The translations under genes were made by a program, and so were the position numbers. From Daldinia sp. FL1419 (Eukaryota; Ascomycota; Sordariomycetes; Xylariales; Hypoxylaceae), in assembly GCA_025201765.1 (NCBI GenBank), contig MU623457.1, positions 54,088-118,087 of the forward strand: a stretch of DNA of 64,000 nt, given 5' to 3'. Shown in pieces: positions 9,815 to 19,854 of this stretch. The notes under the pieces were generated by a model that had not been told where the DNA came from, searched no databases, and was given only the letters and a program-made list of their open reading frames with translations. Numbering within the stretch: position 1 is the first letter of the stretch; each line of letters begins with the position of its first letter.

Positions 9815-11237
9815 CTACCCTTTAGCGGAGATGGATTGATGATGATGCATTTAACCGGAACAAGTCATTAACGAATACCCAACGTTACCTACCTCCTAAC
9901 TAACCGTGAAGTACAATGTACCTAAGTAGTTGATTTACATGAACTCGTCGGTGGTATAATGTAATAAATCTTATTTTCTAATAAAATATCTTTATTCAGG
10001 TTCTCTAATATAAAATAACTTCGCTTTTATGATGATATCAGTAGAGACCCTAGTCATACTTTTGTCTCCTACTATAGCAGTCTTGGTTTGATTCTCGACC
10101 GCTTCCCACAACTGAATGACTTGGTCGTATTTTCTGGGTTTCTAAGCCTGCCTCATTACATTTGGAAATGTGGTCTGGATTCTATCGATATATGATCAAA
10201 CATTTATGATTAGCTAGGTACCTATCAATCATGTATCCCGTCACTAAGCTAGACAGGCGCCATGACCTATACCTTGCAAACGGAACCTGTAGGTAACACT
10301 CAAGTATGCAGCAAAACTTAAGAAAGAGTCCATAGACCAAAGTAAAGTCAACAAGGATCTTGTCTACTGTAGCATGCTTCTATTTATAGTATTAACTTAT
10401 ATATATTCAAATATTCTATCTCTAACCCCTTTTCTAGCCCCTTTTAAGCTAGCAAACATCGGTAGGCTATTAGCCAGATTGCTATTAACCAAGAAAAACA
10501 CCACATATCTCTCATCAACATTATATCCGCTCTTCAGATATGTACTCCTGCTTTTTCTTGTATTCTACTGATAATGGGATGGTATCTCGTAAACTTGATA
10601 CCTAGTGCTCACTGGGTTTCTATGATCTTTATCATAGTTTAATATCGGCTTTTCCGGTTAGGGGTTTATTGACTGGTGTTACTCGTTATCCTTGGTCGTG
10701 TTGTGCGTGCGTTTGGCGTCCTAGTGACGACTCCTATGCTTGATACTGGCTGGTCTAAGTTCATCTTTAGATCATCCATATATTGATAAGAGTTATCTCC
10801 TATCTTGCCGAGTCGGAGCTGGCCTACGTTACAATAGCGTAACCATTCCCGCTTGGCTTCCAATCTATAATTGGAGAAGTATAGAATAAATTACTTCCCC
10901 GATAAGTCACAGTCGAGAGTGGCTAATCTTTCCCAGGCAGGTTCTTATCTACGAGTGGAATATTCAGAGGACTATTTAACTCTGGTAATAGTACTGTGGT
11001 ATTTCTTGTGCTGTCGCTATCGGTGATCTTATACCTGTCTGTAATAACCGCATAGGCTTGTTTATGTCGTGTGATATCTTGGGCAGCCGGAAGGGTCCCC
11101 TCGCTGTCGTCTAGAGCTATTGAGGGGTATAAACGCTTTTCGTACTATAAATATTGAGAAATTTTAATTCATCTTGATTTCCTTCTCCTTTCATTTCTTG
11201 GAATACTCTATCATTAATTTCTTATGCTATCGGAAAT
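9815..11237. other. Intergenic, possible decayed repeat and amine oxidase promoter
   Basis: No gene is supported. The sequence is AT-rich with scattered TAGGTA words. A minus-strand open frame at 10666-10863 (65 codons) resembles nothing I can name and may be a decayed repeat fragment. The final 100 bp form the promoter and leader of the copper amine oxidase gene. Confidence 0.45.
11146..11153 (+). promoter_or_regulatory. TATA-like box of the amine oxidase gene
   Basis: A TATAAATA sequence lies 85 bp before the ATG at 11238, a usual spacing for a fungal core promoter. It is a prediction from sequence only. Confidence 0.45.
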
Positions 11238-13619
11238 ATGGTTTTACTTTGCGGGTTTATAATAGCCTTGCTTGCTGCGCTTGGAAGTGCTGCAACAGGA
11301 TCACCAACAAACTCTCAAAAACAAACGCCACTGCCTAAATTTGTCCTTGACAGATATTCGCCTGAGGGAGAGTCGTGCTCGTCGTGTTTGCTATATGAAC
11401 CAGCAGAGCAAGTAACGGCCCCGAAAACCAACGTTTGGTCTCAAATATCATCAGAGGATAATCTAGCCGTATGGAATTTACTACACGATCCTGCGTCCAA
11501 ATTAAATTTGACCCAACCTGATACGGCAAAGGTAAATGATAACTATGTATGGTATATCGACACCGTGCCTGTTAATAAATCTGATGCACTTCCATACCTT
11601 GATGGATCCGGGTCGAAACCCGCATCGTGGGCTCGAGTCATCATATTTGAGGGTGGCAAGCCTGAGCCTATATCTCAGGAGTATATGGTCGGCCCCTTAC
11701 CGGTTTCCACCGACACTATAATCCAGAAACTGGACTATCCATTCAATGGCGGTACAGGAGGTGCTGTGCCTTTCAACGGACGGTTCTTCGATCTGAAGCG
11801 AATGGAGGCCGCGGAACCCCTTCTGGTTTCCATAATGTCTAATATCACCGATATTACGTCCACGCTCCTAGGGGGTGTCTTCTATGGTTATAAAGACCTT
11901 AATTCTACTTTAGTAGCGGCTCCTACCAATCCCACGTCATTTAATGGAAGCCAAGCATTTCAGATTATCATGTTCAGGCTTCCTGGGACTGCTAGTTATC
12001 TGCGGCCACTGGACTTTTACGTCATGCTCGATACGACCGGCACAGATGCTTCGCTATACAAGCTTAAGGGAATCGTAACTAACACAAGATTCTTCAAAAC
12101 TGTCGGGGAGCTTCGCGCAGCGTTCGAGGCGGACGAGCTTGTCGAGGAATTCTACCAGCCATCCGACTACGACTGGGCGCTGGTAAAGTATAATGCCGCG
12201 ATGGGGACTCGAGAACTAGAAAACAAGTTTGCACCGCAAAATCTAGAAGTGGGCGGAAAGAGATACAAGTTAGACTCGGAACAAAAGTACGTCGAGTATC
12301 TCGGGTGGTCTTTCTACGTATCGCACTCACAGACTCTTGGTATTATGCTCTACGATATACGGTTTAAAGGCGACCGGGTGTTGTACGAGCTCTCGATGCA
12401 GGAAGCTGCTGCTCAATACGGCGGGTTTCAACCGAAGGCTGCATCGACACTGTATCACGATACTCATTTTCAGTTGGGCGCCGATCTGTTTCCGATGGTT
12501 GAAGGTTTCGATTGCCCATTCGGATCAACATTTTGGAATGTGACTGTTCATAATGGAAACACATCCACGGTTAATCCCAATTCGATTTGCATTTTCGAGT
12601 CGGATGCAGGGTTCCCCCTATCTCGGCACCGGGAAGGGGACGTGCCTAATGAATATGGATTTTCGAACCTAGGAGTGGTCAAGGGATCGCTATTGACACT
12701 GCGTTCCATCGCCACCGTAGGGAACTATGATTATCTATTCGACTACGCATTTCACGTTGACGGAAGCTTAGAGATCACGGTTCGGGCCTCGGGGTATCTG
12801 CAGTCCTCCTTTTTCTTTCGCGACCAGGGCGCATGGGGTCCTCGCATCCAAGAAGCCACGCAGGGATCGTTGCACGACCATGTGTTAACGTGGAAAGCCG
12901 ATTTTGACATTCTAGGTACTGAGAATAACCTACAGATAACGGAGCTGAAGACGGTCAATACAACACAACCGTGGTGGCCAGAGCTGGGCGAGTTCGAACA
13001 GATTACGCTGGAGACTTATAATGTCGACAAAGAGCGGGAGCTTAGTTGGGCAGATAACGGACAGCTCATGTACGCGGTAAATCATGCCAGCGCGACGAAT
13101 AAATGGGGTTCACCACGCGGCTATCGTATTGTACCAGGCAAATCCAATATCCGGCTCAGTACGCTGAACTCCCCATTCTCGCGGCGCAACACTGCGCTGT
13201 CCAAATCGCACCTAGTTGTGACGCGGCAACACGACACGGAGCCGTGGGGCAACAGTATCCAGAACCTTAATATGCCCTGGAAGCCACAGCAGGATTTCTC
13301 TAAGTTTCTAGACGGCGAAAGCGTCGAGGGCGCGGACTTGGTTATGTGGCTTAACCTAGGCATGCACCACTTTACGCGTAGCGAAGACATTCCCGTAACT
13401 CTGTATTCTGAGGCTGTCAGCAGCATTATGTTCGCGCCGCAAAACTTCTTCGATCAGTCTCAAGATGGAGACCTCAGGAATAGGAGGTGGTATACCGCAC
13501 CGGAGACGGCAGACGATAATAACAAGACGGGCCTCGTAAGCGAAGCGTACGGGATCGACTTGCCCCAATGCAACGTAGCATTACAGGAGCCTACCGTTGC
13601 ACCTCTTGTGCAGCAATGA
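11238..13619 (+). CDS. Secreted copper amine oxidase
   Basis: An uninterrupted 793-codon gene. Copper amine oxidases use copper and a self-made topaquinone (TPQ) cofactor to convert primary amines to aldehyde, ammonia and hydrogen peroxide. The TPQ precursor motif N-Y-D is present with Tyr497 (TVGNYDYLF). Copper ligands are H546-x-H548 in GSLHDHVLTWKAD and a His in the NLGMHHFTRSED block (710/711). The ESDAGFPLSRH segment also matches the family. Residues 1-20 form a hydrophobic signal peptide, and there are many N-x-S/T sites, so the enzyme should be extracellular or cell-wall associated, where it could release nitrogen from amines. The N-terminal N2/N3-type domain region is present and the length is in the range of fungal secreted forms. 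The gene stands alone; a TATA-like box lies 85 bp upstream. Catalytic residues look intact. Confidence 0.95.
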   Translation: MVLLCGFIIALLAALGSAATGSPTNSQKQTPLPKFVLDRYSPEGESCSSCLLYEPAEQVTAPKTNVWSQISSEDNLAVWNLLHDPASKLNLTQPDTAKVNDNYVWYIDTVPVNKSDALPYLDGSGSKPASWARVIIFEGGKPEPISQEYMVGPLPVSTDTIIQKLDYPFNGGTGGAVPFNGRFFDLKRMEAAEPLLVSIMSNITDITSTLLGGVFYGYKDLNSTLVAAPTNPTSFNGSQAFQIIMFRLPGTASYLRPLDFYVMLDTTGTDASLYKLKGIVTNTRFFKTVGELRAAFEADELVEEFYQPSDYDWALVKYNAAMGTRELENKFAPQNLEVGGKRYKLDSEQKYVEYLGWSFYVSHSQTLGIMLYDIRFKGDRVLYELSMQEAAAQYGGFQPKAASTLYHDTHFQLGADLFPMVEGFDCPFGSTFWNVTVHNGNTSTVNPNSICIFESDAGFPLSRHREGDVPNEYGFSNLGVVKGSLLTLRSIATVGNYDYLFDYAFHVDGSLEITVRASGYLQSSFFFRDQGAWGPRIQEATQGSLHDHVLTWKADFDILGTENNLQITELKTVNTTQPWWPELGEFEQITLETYNVDKERELSWADNGQLMYAVNHASATNKWGSPRGYRIVPGKSNIRLSTLNSPFSRRNTALSKSHLVVTRQHDTEPWGNSIQNLNMPWKPQQDFSKFLDGESVEGADLVMWLNLGMHHFTRSEDIPVTLYSEAVSSIMFAPQNFFDQSQDGDLRNRRWYTAPETADDNNKTGLVSEAYGIDLPQCNVALQEPTVAPLVQQ

Positions 13620-13908
13620 GAACAGGTGATTCCGAATGAAAACTAACTTAATTCAGTTAAATATACATGACAGGAGATAATATAGAATACGATTCGAAGT
13701 TAGTTGTAAAGCCCTATCTAATATACCACCCTTCTAAGCTGATAATCCAATCACTATCCGCCGTCTACTATGTCTATGGTATACCCCTTATCGCTTCCGT
13801 CGTAGATCCTCTAGCATGATTGTGTACCCGGATGCTATCTGCCTCATAGCTCCGTGTGGTCGTGTCGCATGATAAGCCCAAGCCGTCGAGATGATTCCCG
13901 TAGGTATC

Positions 13909-14919
13909 TCAGAGCTGTTTTTGCTTAGGATTTTTTGCAATTAGAGCAAGCTGAAGCATCGCACCAATCTGCATAGTGTTCGCGAAAAAAGACGCAAAGG
14001 AAGAAGATATAGTTGGAAAAATAAGATAGAAGGGTATAGCAAGAATGGCGCATATACAACCAAAAACGGTAAACCAACAAGCGTATTTCCAAGCCGAATT
14101 ATCGTTGAGCAACCTCTGATGAGCAAGATACATTGCTGTAATGAGACTTAGCAGCTGAAGGCTCGTGCTCTGGATTTGTAAATAGAAATCTGGATCATTC
14201 GTGGAACCGGGCGTGTTGGTTGATTTAAGGCACGCCACGCACATAGGGATGAAACTTATTATCAGCCCAACCAAGACGATGAAAATCAACGTCGACATAC
14301 TAAAGGTGACCTGCGGCTCATCGTATACTTCTGTTGGTATACGAGGTCCGGGTGGTAAGGGGTACGCTTCCTCATACGTCGAGAGCATGGCTATCTTCTC
14401 GCGGATAGCTTTGCAAGCATGGTCGAACCCCGACGCGGAGAGTTCTTTCTCGACGATGGCGAAGTTGTTTTCGATCGTAGTTCGGCAGTTCTTAAGTTCG
14501 ATGGCTCGAATTCTTCCATTTTCTAGATGCTTTGGCGTTTGGTGTTTTGTAAGATTCCTCAAGTACGCCATGTTCTCGGCAGCCCGCCTCCATATGTCAA
14601 GATAGGCGTTCTCGCTCAGTTTTAGTACTAGCCAAACAGCCGATTGATCCAGCAACGGATAGACTTTGATAGCATCCTCCATTGTTTGGAGATCATCATT
14701 GTCGAATCTTGTTGGCCTTGAGTTGGTAGTGGTCCGGGCCAGCAACTTATTTCGCCATCGTAGATACTCGTCAACAATAGAATGATATTGTATATTCGCA
14801 TTATAAGTTGCTTGGGCTATCGAGACTAGGCGTAGACGACATTCGTCGGACAAATCTTTGCTATTCTGTGAGTCGGCCGGTTCTATATTCTGATCAGTCA
14901 CACTGGTTTGTACGTTCAT
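13909..14919 (-). CDS. Uncharacterised membrane protein, four C-terminal helices
   Basis: Single exon, 336 aa from the first ATG in frame (14919); ten further codons upstream open only with GTG. I do not recognise the family. The first 200 residues are soluble and helix-rich (ECRLRLVSIAQATYNANI, then EYLRWRNKLLART) with Glu/Lys/Leu patterning that could form coiled coils. The C-terminal third carries four hydrophobic segments: one near STLIFIVLVGLIISFIPMC, one near LQLLSLITAMYLAHQ, one near YACWFTVFGCICAILAIPFYLIF and a final helix before the terminal KNPKQKQL. The arrangement recalls fungal lineage-specific membrane proteins with an N-terminal helical domain. No catalytic motif was seen. Confidence 0.65.
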   Translation of the reverse strand: MNVQTSVTDQNIEPADSQNSKDLSDECRLRLVSIAQATYNANIQYHSIVDEYLRWRNKLLARTTTNSRPTRFDNDDLQTMEDAIKVYPLLDQSAVWLVLKLSENAYLDIWRRAAENMAYLRNLTKHQTPKHLENGRIRAIELKNCRTTIENNFAIVEKELSASGFDHACKAIREKIAMLSTYEEAYPLPPGPRIPTEVYDEPQVTFSMSTLIFIVLVGLIISFIPMCVACLKSTNTPGSTNDPDFYLQIQSTSLQLLSLITAMYLAHQRLLNDNSAWKYACWFTVFGCICAILAIPFYLIFPTISSSFASFFANTMQIGAMLQLALIAKNPKQKQL

Positions 14920-14949
14920 TGTCGGAGGGGACTCGGCATACGCTTCCAC

Positions 14950-16329
14950 CCTTGAGAGCCGTTGGGCGATAGTTTTCTCTTTACCTTCATTTTCCTTTTA
15001 AGTGTTCCTTGTCCTAGGATAATGCCCGAATCTAGTTGGCTGGTAACAAGAGAGTTCATTTTGAGTGAATTGAAGTCCATAGATACGGTACTAACTTGCA
15101 AGTCGCGTCTTATTTTCGTGTAAATTTACCATAAGCTTTACGCGTCAAATTGGAGTTTATCGTAAGAGATACTTACCTAAGTATTGAGAGATGGATGTGT
15201 TACATTGCATATTCTCGGTAGTCGTGATTCGTTCTAGGTATTTTCGGACTTGTGGTCGTTTCCCCGGTAAGTATTGCTTACCTAGGTAGATACCAAAAGA
15301 TAAAATAATACCAGGGACGCGGTGATAGAACTGCATTGATGATGACAGCGAAAGCTATTACCCATCTAAGAAGCGTCTCGTCTCGTAGGCCATGATATTG
15401 CCCTTTAAAAGGGTTCGTAACGGCCGAATGATAATGATATTTATCAGTACTCAGGCTACAGGACCATTTGCACAATGTATATAAATGAGTGTTCAATATA
15501 ATACGGATTCGACAACGCTCAATGAGCCCAATTTAGAGAATACAAATCGCCTCATGCACCTCATGGCTAGACGGCGATCAGAAGTTCAGAACATAAACAA
15601 CAGTCGTTTAAGCGTCGGTAAGACTTCAGTTATGGAGTGGTGGGGTGGCCAGCATATCTCACGACAATCTGTGATGCCGACGAACTCACTGGTCTATGTG
15701 GTATACATCGGGTATAAGAAGTGGTCTTGGAGTCAAGATCAAGGACCAGCCCTTTGTGACGCAATATCCACCCACACCATCAGATACATTATTATGCTAA
15801 TTTTATACTTGCTAGTGAAATCTACCCGGATAAGTTATCCATTACCTAGAGAATTTCTCGACGAGTTAGGACGATGGTGTATTATTGTTATGGTAGCAGA
15901 GGTGGCACTTCAGCTTCAGCGCCATTTTATGATGCATCATTTCTAGAAGGTTATCCAAGGGATGAATTTACAATATGTTAAGTATATAACTACGAGGCCC
16001 GTCCAAGTTACAACTTCTTTTTATCTCAAGATCTGCATAGAAAGATGTCAAAGAGTGTCCGTTTCGAGTCGTCTTGAAATTCCTTTCCATAAACTTATTC
16101 CTTGAACTAGTACAAAGGGTGATAGAACGCATTCAGCGTCTTTTCGACGTCCGCCACCCATGATCCAAATTATAAAAGGGGTCAGAAGAATCTCAAGAAA
16201 TTCTATGGCCATGCTAGATATAATATCGACGACTATCATCTATTAGGTATTAGGGAGTGTCGTTTTATTCATATCTTTCAGCTGCGGCGACTTTGGTATT
16301 AGTTTGGTTGAAAACATATTTGGGGAACC
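14950..16329. other. Intergenic, no supported gene
   Basis: About 1.4 kb lies between the divergent membrane-protein and UbiA genes. A 153-codon open frame at 15485-15946 has no recognisable domain and no codon or splice support. TAGGTA-type words occur near 15234 and 15279. The last 200 bp should hold the UbiA promoter. Confidence 0.5.
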
Positions 16330-17295
16330 ATGGAAGACACTTTGGGAAATGATACAAAGACAGTTTCGGAATTTGAACAGAAGCCAACTCCGACTACCAA
16401 AGACGATGCCGGGTGGCTTTATTTCGTGCCCTACACTGTGTGGGAATTCACACGAAGTAAGTTTCTCACGTATATTGTTCCGGTTTCGATTTTCGGTATT
16501 CTAGGCGCCCTTGTACCTGAGTTTTCAAGCGTATGGTGGATGAGACCACCTACCGTTCTTGAAGTTCTCCAACGGTTTCCGGTTGTTCTCGCGTTTAACT
16601 GGTATAACGTGTTGGTATTCGACTTAAGCAACCAACGCTTAGCAGAAACGATCCAGGAGGATCTTTTGAACAAGCCGTGGCAACCTATACCGAGCGGCAA
16701 AGTTACTCCAGAACAGGCCCGGAGAGCCTTGCTTCTTTTGATTCCAGTTTCACTATGGCTCAATAACAGTTTGGGCGTTTGGGAACAGGGCGTCATGGTG
16801 CCTATTCTGAGCTATCTATATAACGACTTGAGGGGCTGTGACGAAATATTCCGGGACTTGATCATCGCTATTTCTTACGGAATTACCCATAGTGCCTCGC
16901 TGAAGATTGCCATTGGCAATGATATTAGTCGGGAGGCGCTTTTATGGATAACTATAATTAGCGCGGCCATTCTAACCACCATGCAAGTTGAAGGCTTGAA
17001 GGATCAAGCCGGTGACAGGACTCGAGGACGGCGAACTGTTGTCTTGGTCATAGGAGGGTGGCTGTCAAGGGCATCCATTGCTTTCTTTGTCGCGCTCTGG
17101 TCCTTTGTATGCACCGGATTCTGGAACTTTGGTCCATTAGCCTTCGCTCTGCCCGGCATTATTGGGATTGTGATTATTGCCAGAGTTCTACTTAAGCGAA
17201 CACCAGAGGAGGATTATGTAACATGGAAGTGGTGGAGTTTGTGGATAGTGACGCTCTTTTTCTTACCCGTCGTTGCGATGGGTGGAGCTAGATAG
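16330..17295 (+). CDS. UbiA-type membrane prenyltransferase or terpene cyclase
   Basis: Single exon, 321 aa, start ATG in a good context (ACCATGG). The protein has about seven to eight hydrophobic segments. The two Asp-rich signatures of the UbiA superfamily are visible: N93-x4-D98-x2-N101-Q102 (NVLVFDLSNQ) followed by a KPWQPIPSGK loop, and D225-QAG-D229 in EGLKDQAGDRTRGRR. Both bind magnesium-diphosphate in the family, which either transfers prenyl groups to aromatic acceptors or, in fungal members such as the fumagillin terpene cyclase, cyclises farnesyl diphosphate. I cannot tell which applies here. It is convergent with a cyclase-family gene and 2.6 kb from a Baeyer-Villiger monooxygenase, which suggests a terpenoid or meroterpenoid pathway. 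Membrane location (ER) is expected. Confidence 0.85.
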   Translation: MEDTLGNDTKTVSEFEQKPTPTTKDDAGWLYFVPYTVWEFTRSKFLTYIVPVSIFGILGALVPEFSSVWWMRPPTVLEVLQRFPVVLAFNWYNVLVFDLSNQRLAETIQEDLLNKPWQPIPSGKVTPEQARRALLLLIPVSLWLNNSLGVWEQGVMVPILSYLYNDLRGCDEIFRDLIIAISYGITHSASLKIAIGNDISREALLWITIISAAILTTMQVEGLKDQAGDRTRGRRTVVLVIGGWLSRASIAFFVALWSFVCTGFWNFGPLAFALPGIIGIVIIARVLLKRTPEEDYVTWKWWSLWIVTLFFLPVVAMGGAR

Positions 17296-17761
17296 AATCT
17301 ACCGTAACGGGTTGCCTTCTTCTATATAGATACTTATTGAACGGCTGCCTGGAGAATCTTGACCTTGAGTATTAAACTTCAAGATATATACTCCGGTGGT
17401 TAGATTGCAAAGTAATAATACAGTAATCAGCAAATATACCATTTCACGTTGCTCTTTTGTTCCCGGACGGGGATAGGTATGCACCGTAATAGGTAATCCA
17501 ATACTACCTGCCATACTGGTGGTCATGACCTAACAGCCGTTTTCAATCCTTAATAACAACACTATGTCTCGAAGAAACATTCCTGACCGTACTTTTATAG
17601 CCATGCTCATGACGATCATCTCAGAGACTGTCTATATGATAAAGAATAATACTAGAAACCAGCCATGGAAATTTACAAAATTATATGGTATGATATTTAT
17701 TTCGAAACTTTCCTTTTGTGCATAAATTGGGGCAATACTAATATAAATAATTGCATTAAGA
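17296..17761. other. Convergent 3' region between UbiA and cyclase genes
   Basis: This non-coding stretch of 466 bp should hold both 3' UTRs. It is AT-rich towards 17640-17760. No other feature was seen. Confidence 0.5.
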
Positions 17762-18935
17762 TTAGAAAATAGCCAAAGCGTTGGGCGGAGATCCGATCAA
17801 CCCAGGGATATTTAACGGGACCGACGTAAGGAGGAAGCTATATCGCCCCGAAGCCTTGCAGTGGTCGGAGAGAGCCTTGAGATCCCAGAGCTCGCCGATT
17901 GGCATACCGAACATTGAGAGCAACCAAGGATGAAGAACTAAAAGCGATATATATTAGCGAATATCTAGACTAGATGAAGAGTGTCTCTCAACTTACCTAG
18001 GTCCGATGGACTACCCACTGTCCCATCCTCCTTAAGAGGCATTAGAGCCTCGAAGGCCCAAGAGTCGCCAGCCACAGCAGCGAAGTGTTTATTCCACAGC
18101 CACTTAGCGGTCTCAACGGTACCGTGTACGCCTGCTATTCTCCCGTTTTGCAACTTCGCAAAGTCTTCGGGGCGCGGCGCCTGTAGAATTTCGGTAAGTC
18201 CCGTACGGACGATGATGACGTCGCCGTATCGAAACTCAACGCCTTGATCTTTGGCTATGGTTTCGATCTCTTCAATTGTGATACGGTGACCATCGAGGGG
18301 GTGGAAGACCGCTTCTTCCCCGGATTTCCCCTCAGCCTTGGCTCGCTTCTCCGCCCACTCCTTGAAGTCGATAAGAACACCTCTTGTTACCAGTCCACCC
18401 ACTTTATGCCAGTGGTCCAGCGTGGGCGTGGTGTTTGCAGAAGTATGAGGTACCGAAAGGGCCTCCTTACTAACTGTAATACCATTGTATGCCAATCCAG
18501 ACGGCTGATGATGCCAGTGGACGAGACTGTCCCACTGACTACTCAGTTGGGTGTTGAAATCAATTTCGTCATCCCAGCCTGCCCCTTCGGATAATCCTGT
18601 TTCTTGTAAAGTCATATGTTTATGTACTGGCTGTTTTCTTCCCGGAAGGGGGAAAGATATGGCATTAAGAGGCCAGCTGCAGGATGTTGATATGAGCCAA
18701 GCTTATAACTCATAGATATAGATAACGGCGTCACAGCCGGTACTCACTTTAAAGAGATTGATATACCATCGCGCGCCTCGCTATAAGCGGCCTTGGTAAC
18801 AGATGGCGTCACAAGATTTATAGTACCTAAGAGGTCCTTTTTGCCGTCCTTATCGAATATACCCCAAGCGCATCCTTGGGGCATATCTAGGACTTTGGGC
18901 AAGTCGTCGAAGTCTGGTACATTAACGGCACTCAT
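17762..18935 (-). CDS. Cyclase-family (kynurenine-formamidase-like) hydrolase
   Basis: Three exons: 18935-18748, 18676-17997 and 17937-17762 (347 aa; introns 71 and 59 bp). It belongs to the fungal branch of the putative cyclase/arylformamidase-like family: N-terminal LDMPQGCAWGIFDKDGKKDLLGTINLV, the LVHWHHQPSGLAYNG block, GVLIDFKEWAE, FRYGDVIIVRTG, AGVHGTVETAKWLW and, in exon 3, LHPWLLSMFGMPIGELWDL followed by GSPPNALAIF at the C-terminus. These proteins are metal-dependent hydrolases of amide or ester bonds; true substrates of most fungal members are unknown. It shares a 0.9 kb divergent promoter region with the Baeyer-Villiger monooxygenase, so joint expression is likely. A ring-opening esterase or lactonase role next to a Baeyer-Villiger enzyme would be chemically sensible, but this is inference. 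Confidence 0.88.
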
Positions 18936-19854
18936 AATTTCAAACCGCGTATAAAATTGTTAACTACTAGAAGGAATTATATGGAGGTACAAGACTACGT
19001 GATACGACGATATGAAGATTTTGGCTAGTCAATGGTACCATATATATCAACGTGCGCAACAATACCCCTTTACGTTGGTGCTGTCAACTCGATGTGGACT
19101 CCCCCCTCATATGCGCTGGTCGAGTGGGATTCGAGATTTATATCCTGGTTAGTTTTATAGCGTTACTAGGATCTCCCTTTACGGTTACTTTATGTGACCA
19201 TCAACGAGTTTGCGGAGTATTCGGAGCCTAGGTATCTACGGGGTCTTTAGACCAAAAGTTGACTATGTGGATTCCATGCTGAATCCATGCCAACGCCATG
19301 CGAAACACGAATACGATATTCTTCATGCTACGCGAATACGCTAGGTTAGGTTAGAGCTGTGCTGTTAAGGGACCTGCGAATTAGGATAATGAGGGGTATT
19401 TCAAGAAAGGCCAGAACATCTCGCCAAGAGCGTGCAGACAATCATAAGCCGTCCCTTGGCCCGTCCTTGGTTCTCAATCCTCATAGGTTAAAATCCCAGT
19501 ATCCGTAACGTGGGCGACTGCGTTTGTGGCTCGCTAGCGTAGCGACTATCAACGGCCTGCCTGCCTTGCATGGGCTGAGACGGTTACAATAAGTTGATTA
19601 ACCAATAACACTGCGCCGTGACTCGAGTTCAACTCTCCTAGTGTATGTCCAACAGAGGATGCGATTGGGGAATTTGGAGTTCAAAGGGGCCAACGGTAAT
19701 GGCATACATAAAAATATGTTGCAGCGGCGGGCTAGTCATTCCAGAGCATTAAGCCTCAGCCATATTATATAAGAGGCCGTTACTGACGAGACGACAACCC
19801 TCGTTTCACATATAACAAGTCGCGTTGAGCATAATCATTAGGACGTTGTTTACA
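18936..19854. promoter_or_regulatory. Divergent promoter region, cyclase and monooxygenase
   Basis: These 919 bp separate the starts of two divergent genes. On the monooxygenase side a CCAAT sequence is at 19602-19606 and a TATATAAG TATA-like box at 19766-19773, 82 bp before the ATG. Two GGTTAG units occur near 19342. No certain regulator site could be assigned. Confidence 0.5.

Noticed and set aside
10666..10863. 65-codon minus-strand open frame that could be a retroelement remnant
   Set aside because: Too short to match a family, and no terminal repeats or neighbouring pieces were found.
14916..15101. Possible upstream exon of the 336 aa membrane protein
   Set aside because: The segment has no donor that would join it in frame and reads as leader sequence.
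15485..15946. 153-codon open frame between two divergent genes
   Set aside because: No recognisable domain, no splice support, unusual composition; left as non-coding with low certainty.
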